A stretch of 64,000 bases of DNA from G963667675 sp963667675 (GTDB taxonomy: Bacteria; Chloroflexota; Dehalococcoidia; Lucifugimonadales; UBA3495), in assembly GCA_963667675.1 (NCBI GenBank), contig OY763929.1:248001-312000 (forward strand), read 5' to 3'. Below are positions 60,638-64,000 of the stretch, in pieces; position 1 is the first letter of the stretch, and every line of letters begins with the position of its first letter. The position numbers and the translations under genes are program-made. The notes beneath the pieces were generated by a model. That model saw nothing but the letters and a program-made list of their open reading frames with translations. It had not been told where the DNA came from and ran no database searches.

Positions 60638-61395
60638 GCGCCGAGCAAGACCGGTCGAGGGGGCCGTTCGCCGTGAAGACGGACAAGGTGTCGAAGCACT
60701 TCGGCGCGGTCAGGGCCGTGGACGAGCTGAGCCTTTCGATTCCCAAGAAGGGCATCACCAGCATCGTGGGGCCCAACGGCTCGGGGAAGTCCACGCTGAT
60801 CAACCTGCTGAGCGGGACGCTGCCCCTGGACGGGGGTATAGTCATCATCGACGGCACAGGCCTGCGCGTGGTGAAGGCCCATGAGTCTCCCAGCCGGGGT
60901 GTGACCAGGACGTTTCAAGAAGTGCGGCTGTTCGACCAAATCAGCGTGTGGGACAACATCATGGTGGTGCTGACCAAGCGGCCGCTGCTGTCGGCGCTGG
61001 TGGAGCGGTCGAAACAGGCCTACCGGGAAAAGGCCCAGAGGATCCTGGAAGAAGTGGGCATGTGGGAACACCGGCGGGCCCTGGCAATGAACCTGTCGTA
61101 CGGCCAGCGGAAGCTGCTAGAGATAGGTCGCGCTTTGGCATTGGACGTGAACACCTACATGTTCGACGAGCCGTTCGCGGGGCTGTTCCCCCAGATGATC
61201 GAGCGGGTGAAGGCCATAGTCAACCGGATGCGGGACGAAGGGCGTACGCTCATCTTCATATCGCACAACATGGACATCGTGAGAGAAGTGCCCGACTACC
61301 TGATAGTGCTGGACAGCGGCACCCTTCTGGCCGAGGGGGAAGTGGAAGCGGTGCTGAACAGCCCGGAGGTGATTGACGCCTACCTGGGCGCCTGA
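60634..61395 (+). CDS. livG: ABC transporter ATP-binding protein (second LivG)
   Basis: 253 residues. Walker A GPNGSGKST, RGVTRTFQEVRLFDQISVWD typical of LivG, signature NLSYGQRKLLEIGRALAL and Walker B TYMFDEPFAGLFP. GGGGAGG precedes the ATG. Coupled with livM by a 4-base overlap and followed by livF after 2 bases. Confidence 0.93.
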   Translation: MSAEQDRSRGPFAVKTDKVSKHFGAVRAVDELSLSIPKKGITSIVGPNGSGKSTLINLLSGTLPLDGGIVIIDGTGLRVVKAHESPSRGVTRTFQEVRLFDQISVWDNIMVVLTKRPLLSALVERSKQAYREKAQRILEEVGMWEHRRALAMNLSYGQRKLLEIGRALALDVNTYMFDEPFAGLFPQMIERVKAIVNRMRDEGRTLIFISHNMDIVREVPDYLIVLDSGTLLAEGEVEAVLNSPEVIDAYLGA

Positions 61396-61397
61396 CC

Positions 61398-62165
61398 ATG
61401 AGCCACGACGCAGAGAACCTAAACGGCGACGAGGTCCGAGAGCCGCGGCTGCTAGAGCTGACCGGCATATCGGTGCGCTACGGGGCGGTGCGAGCCCTGG
61501 ACGAGGTGTCGCTGGGCGTGGACCGGGGCGAGATAGCGGCGTTGATGGGGCCAAACGGGGCGGGCAAGTCCACGGTGTTGAAGGCCATCATGGGGCTGGC
61601 TCCGGTCACCGCGGGGACGGTACTGTGGCGGCAGGAAGAGCTGGCGGCGGCCACCCACGAGATCGTGAAGGAAGGGATTGCCTTCGTGCCGCAGGGCAGG
61701 CGGGTGTTCACCCACCTGAGCATCGAAGAGAACCTGGAGATGGGCTGCCTGTACCTGGACGACAGGGATGAGAAGGAGCGGCGGCTGGCCTCGGTGATGG
61801 AGCTGTTCCCCATCCTGCACGAGAAGCGGCGGGACCTGGCCAGCCAGATGTCCGGGGGGCAGCAACAGATGCTGGCGCTGGGCCGGGGTCTGATGGCCAA
61901 CCCGGAAGTGCTGTTGCTGGACGAGCCCACGCTGGGGCTGGCGCCCATCATCGTCAAAGAGGTGTTCCAGAAGGTGTCGGAGATCCACGACAGGCTGGGG
62001 ACGGCCATCATGGTGGTGGAGCACAACATCAAGGGCGTGCTGGACATCGCCGACCGGGCCTACGTACTGGACAAGGGGCGGGTGGCCCACGACGGCACGC
62101 CGGAGTCGGTACGTGAGACGGACGTGCTGACCCAGGTGTTCTTGGGGAGAGTCCAGTCGGACTAG
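61398..62165 (+). CDS. livF: ABC transporter ATP-binding protein (second LivF)
   Basis: 255 residues. Walker A GPNGAGKST, IAFVPQGRRVFTHLSIEENL, signature MSGGQQQMLALGRGLM, Walker B LLLLDEPTLGLAP and H-loop VEHNIKG. Last gene of the second liv cluster. Confidence 0.94.
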   Translation: MSHDAENLNGDEVREPRLLELTGISVRYGAVRALDEVSLGVDRGEIAALMGPNGAGKSTVLKAIMGLAPVTAGTVLWRQEELAAATHEIVKEGIAFVPQGRRVFTHLSIEENLEMGCLYLDDRDEKERRLASVMELFPILHEKRRDLASQMSGGQQQMLALGRGLMANPEVLLLDEPTLGLAPIIVKEVFQKVSEIHDRLGTAIMVVEHNIKGVLDIADRAYVLDKGRVAHDGTPESVRETDVLTQVFLGRVQSD

Positions 62166-62205
62166 TCGGGTCCAGCCGCTCCGTCGGCAATCGCTAAGGG
62201 AAAGC

Positions 62206-62640
62206 CTACTTCACCGCCTCCTGAAGGCAGCCAAAGAAACGGTCCATCATCGTCTTGGCGACGCTGTCCATCATGCGCTGCCCGACCCTGGCGACGGGAC
62301 CGCCCACGTGGGAGTCCCCGTCCACCTGCACGGTGGTCTTGCCGTTCTCCTCGACCAATGTGACGCTGGCTTCACCGTTGATGAAGCCGCCACCGCCGGA
62401 GCCTTCGACGACCAGACGGTAGGACCGGTTAGGCATCTGGTCGAGCATGGATATCTTGGCGTTGAACCGACCCCTGACGGGGCCTATGCCGGCGACGATG
62501 ACGGCCTTGTACTGGTCATCGCCAATGGACTCCAGGCCCTCGCAACCGGGGATGCAGCCAGCCAGGGCGATGGTGTCGGTCAGGGTGTTCCAGACGTCAG
62601 CGGCTGGGGCGTCGAACTGATAGCTTGCGGTGACCTTCAT
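62206..62640 (-). CDS. CoxG-like SRPBCC protein
   Basis: 144 residues. A START/SRPBCC fold with PAADVWNTLTDTIALAGCIP followed by GCEGLE, and FNAKISMLDQMPNRSYRLV, as in CoxG, the carbon-monoxide dehydrogenase accessory subunit. Outside cox operons, as here, these proteins may carry hydrophobic ligands or quinones. GGAAG precedes the ATG. No coxMSL genes are in the window. Confidence 0.85.
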   Translation of the reverse strand: MKVTASYQFDAPAADVWNTLTDTIALAGCIPGCEGLESIGDDQYKAVIVAGIGPVRGRFNAKISMLDQMPNRSYRLVVEGSGGGGFINGEASVTLVEENGKTTVQVDGDSHVGGPVARVGQRMMDSVAKTMMDRFFGCLQEAVK

Positions 62641-62733
62641 GGTTGCTTCCTATTTGGGGTGGGGTGAGGGATTTTTTGATCCCCTGCCATTTTCGCTCAT
62701 TTTCGCTCATTTGGGCGGTTGGGCGGTTGGTTC

Positions 62734-62780
62734 CCGAAAATTTTAGGTCCGTCCCACTGAGTCCCATTTCGTTCCGTTCC
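62734..62780 (+). repeat. Dispersed AAAATTTTAG repeat, copy 3 (divergent)
   Basis: CCGAAAATTTTAGGTCCGTC, then CCCATTTCGTTCCG. It shares the AAAATTTTAG core and the C/T-rich part with copies 1 and 2 but is more diverged. Confidence 0.5.
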
Positions 62781-63025
62781 GGCGATGGGGCCGGCGCGGC
62801 ACGCCTGCCTGTTGTTTTTGCTGTCTTCATGGTAGGGCTTGGCTTGAGATTTGGGAAGGGGCAAACTGTCAGTGGGGTGGGTTGGGAGCGGCTGTCCATT
62901 CGCCCTTCGATTTCCCTCAGGGCGAACGGACAGCCTCGGGGCACAGGCCAGACAACGATGTTGGTGCGAGAGGTTGGTTGGGTAAGGTGTTGGGGGGCTT
63001 GGTGGAGGTATTCCCCGGGGTTGCG

Positions 63026-63051
63026 AGATTCCCGCCTCCGCGGGAATGACG
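63026..63051. repeat. ATTCCCGC..GCGGGAAT palindromic repeat, copy 3
   Basis: AGATTCCCGCC-TCC-GCGGGAATGACG, the same 26 bases as copy 1 at 12891. Confidence 0.85.
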
Positions 63052-63108
63052 GGTTGGGGGCGGGTATGGTGGGTTAAGGGCGGGGGTGGCGCGTTGGGGG
63101 GGGTGGTG

Positions 63109-63136
63109 TTGCTGCGGGTTGACTGGTGTATATAAT
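63109..63136 (+). promoter_or_regulatory. Candidate promoter for the MmgE/PrpD gene
   Basis: TTGCTG (63109-63114), 16 bases, perfect TATAAT (63131-63136), about 100 bases before the ATG. Confidence 0.45.
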
Positions 63137-63239
63137 GAGCGAGTGGCCCGCCGGTTGAAATCGGTTTGAATTTTGGCCGTTGGGCGGGTGTTGAGACTAT
63201 TTAGATTTTTGGGCCGTTAGGCTGGCTTGGAGGCGCGTT

Positions 63240-64000
63240 ATGGGAGCGACAGAGACCGTTGCCAGGTGGATAGTCAATACGAGCTATGAGGATATTCCGC
63301 CGGACGCTATTTCGGTGGCCAACGAGTCGTGCTTTGACCTGCTGGGGGTGATCCTGGCCGGGTCTACGGAGCCGGTTGGGGAGATTATCCGGCAGTTCGT
63401 GGCGGACCAGGGGGGTAACCCCGAGGCGACGGTCCTGGCTTCGGGGCAGAGGACTTCACTGGCCAACGCGGCGCTGGCCAACGGGACGATGGGCCATGCG
63501 CTGGACTACGACGACTTCGGCGGGTTCGGCCATCCGACGGTGGCAATTTTCCCGGGGTTGCTGGCCCTGGGAGAGGGCGTGGGAGCGACGGGCCGGGACC
63601 TGCTGGAAGCCTACGTCGTGGGCTGCGAGGTGGGACTGGCCCTGCAGCATGCCACCAAGTACAAGCAGATGCAGAACGGCTTCCACAGCACGCCGGTCAT
63701 TGGCCGGCTGGCGGGGGCGGCGGCGTGCGCCAAGCTGCTGAAGCTGGATGAAAAACAGACCGTAGCCGCGCTGGGAATCGCCGGGTCGATGGCCGGCGGG
63801 CTAATCCACAACTTCGGGACCATGGCCAAGCCTCTGCACGCGGGCCTGGCCTGCCGAGACGGGGTGATGGCGGCGCAACTGGCGCAGCAGGGCCTGACCG
63901 CGGGGGAGCGGATAATCGAGGCCCCCTACGGGTTCATCTCGACGATACTCCGGGGGGACGGCGAGGCCGCTAACAGGATGGCGGAGGCCCTGGGCAATCC
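63240..64000 (+). CDS. MmgE/PrpD family protein, 5' part (runs off right edge)
   Basis: The first 253 codons are present; no stop before the window end. MGATETVARWIVNTSYEDIP, then ANESCFDLLGVILAGS, the conserved NGTMGHALDYDDFG region and GFHSTPVIGRLAGAAA match the MmgE/PrpD fold (2-methylcitrate dehydratase, cis-aconitate decarboxylase, and uncharacterised relatives). GGAGG precedes the ATG. Full family length is about 450 residues, so just over half is here. SAR202-like genomes often hold many members; the substrate is unknown. Confidence 0.9.
   Translation, partial: MGATETVARWIVNTSYEDIPPDAISVANESCFDLLGVILAGSTEPVGEIIRQFVADQGGNPEATVLASGQRTSLANAALANGTMGHALDYDDFGGFGHPTVAIFPGLLALGEGVGATGRDLLEAYVVGCEVGLALQHATKYKQMQNGFHSTPVIGRLAGAAACAKLLKLDEKQTVAALGIAGSMAGGLIHNFGTMAKPLHAGLACRDGVMAAQLAQQGLTAGERIIEAPYGFISTILRGDGEAANRMAEALGN

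Larger units (their letters stand above)
62641..63239. other. Repeat-rich gap between CoxG and MmgE/PrpD genes
   Basis: No gene. Contains the AAAATTTTAG repeat (62734-62780) and a related CATTTTCGCTCATTTTCGCT stretch before it. Further on lie a CCCTTCGA..CTCAG copy ending in GGGCGAACGGACAGCC (62901-62937) and an ATTCCCGC palindrome (63026-63051). The promoter of the next gene is at 63109-63136. Confidence 0.7.

Noticed and set aside
1..64000. tRNA, rRNA, CRISPR array, prophage structural genes or replication origin
   Set aside because: None was seen by eye: no regular spaced repeats, no tRNA cloverleaf, no dnaA boxes cluster, no phage head or tail genes.

Overview
High-GC bacterial chromosome segment without rRNA, tRNA or CRISPR. 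The gene content suggests a member of the Chloroflexota close to the Dehalococcoidia/SAR202 lineages. It has class III CoA-transferase, LLM flavin monooxygenase, HMG-CoA-lyase-like, MmgE/PrpD and SDR genes, two branched-chain amino acid type ABC operons, nickel SOD and a siroheme-decarboxylase heme operon. Intergenic palindromic repeats of the ATTCCCGC..GCGGGAAT and GGTTCGACAAGCTCACCACGAACG kinds are also present. This placement is inferred from gene content only; no marker gene was compared.

Layout. 1-9143: end of an alpha-2-macroglobulin, dienelactone hydrolase, LLM monooxygenase, CoA-transferase, Nudix hydrolase, ComF and an HMGL-like lyase. 9581-11181: a lower-GC restriction-modification island whose nuclease resembles SfiI. 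11680-18093: alpha/beta hydrolase and a livGFHMK cluster. 18194-22722: SirB1-like protein, an inositol-phosphate synthase with an N-terminal HTH, ammonium transporter and two unannotated small peptides. 22959-25828: SDR, a peroxiredoxin whose catalytic position is an in-frame TGA (predicted selenocysteine), a small hypothetical gene and an IS110 transposase. 26399-36235: acetyl-CoA synthetase, GmrSD-like nuclease, HEPN-like protein, a DapA-MfnB-TusA triple fusion, speE/speD, MscS and pcm. 36392-43666: regulator and tetrapyrrole operon (ahbAB fusion, sirC, hemC, cobA-hemD, hemB, hemL). 43770-51351: Ni-SOD, membrane-anchored molybdopterin oxidoreductase, SDR, GH15 enzyme, and an LprG-like lipoprotein with an MFS transporter. 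52047-62165: aapJQMP and livKHMGF transport operons. 62206-64000: CoxG-like protein and a truncated MmgE/PrpD gene.

How it fits together. Most of the window is uptake (three ABC systems plus Amt) and organic-acid/CoA catabolism, consistent with an aerobic or microaerobic heterotroph living on amino acids and oxidised organics. The tetrapyrrole operon can run from glutamate-1-semialdehyde to siroheme and its decarboxylated product, but glutamyl-tRNA reductase is not here. Defence genes (SfiI-like R-M, GmrSD-like) sit in two lower-GC islands.

Most notable points: (1) the predicted selenoprotein peroxiredoxin at 23803-24258, with a 17-nt hairpin 10 nt after the UGA; (2) the triple fusion at 30705-32756, which keeps the Lys/Asp pattern of (5-formylfuran-3-yl)methyl phosphate synthase; (3) small membrane and secreted peptides next to amtB with a shared upstream box; (4) duplicated hydrophobic modules inserted in two ABC permeases.
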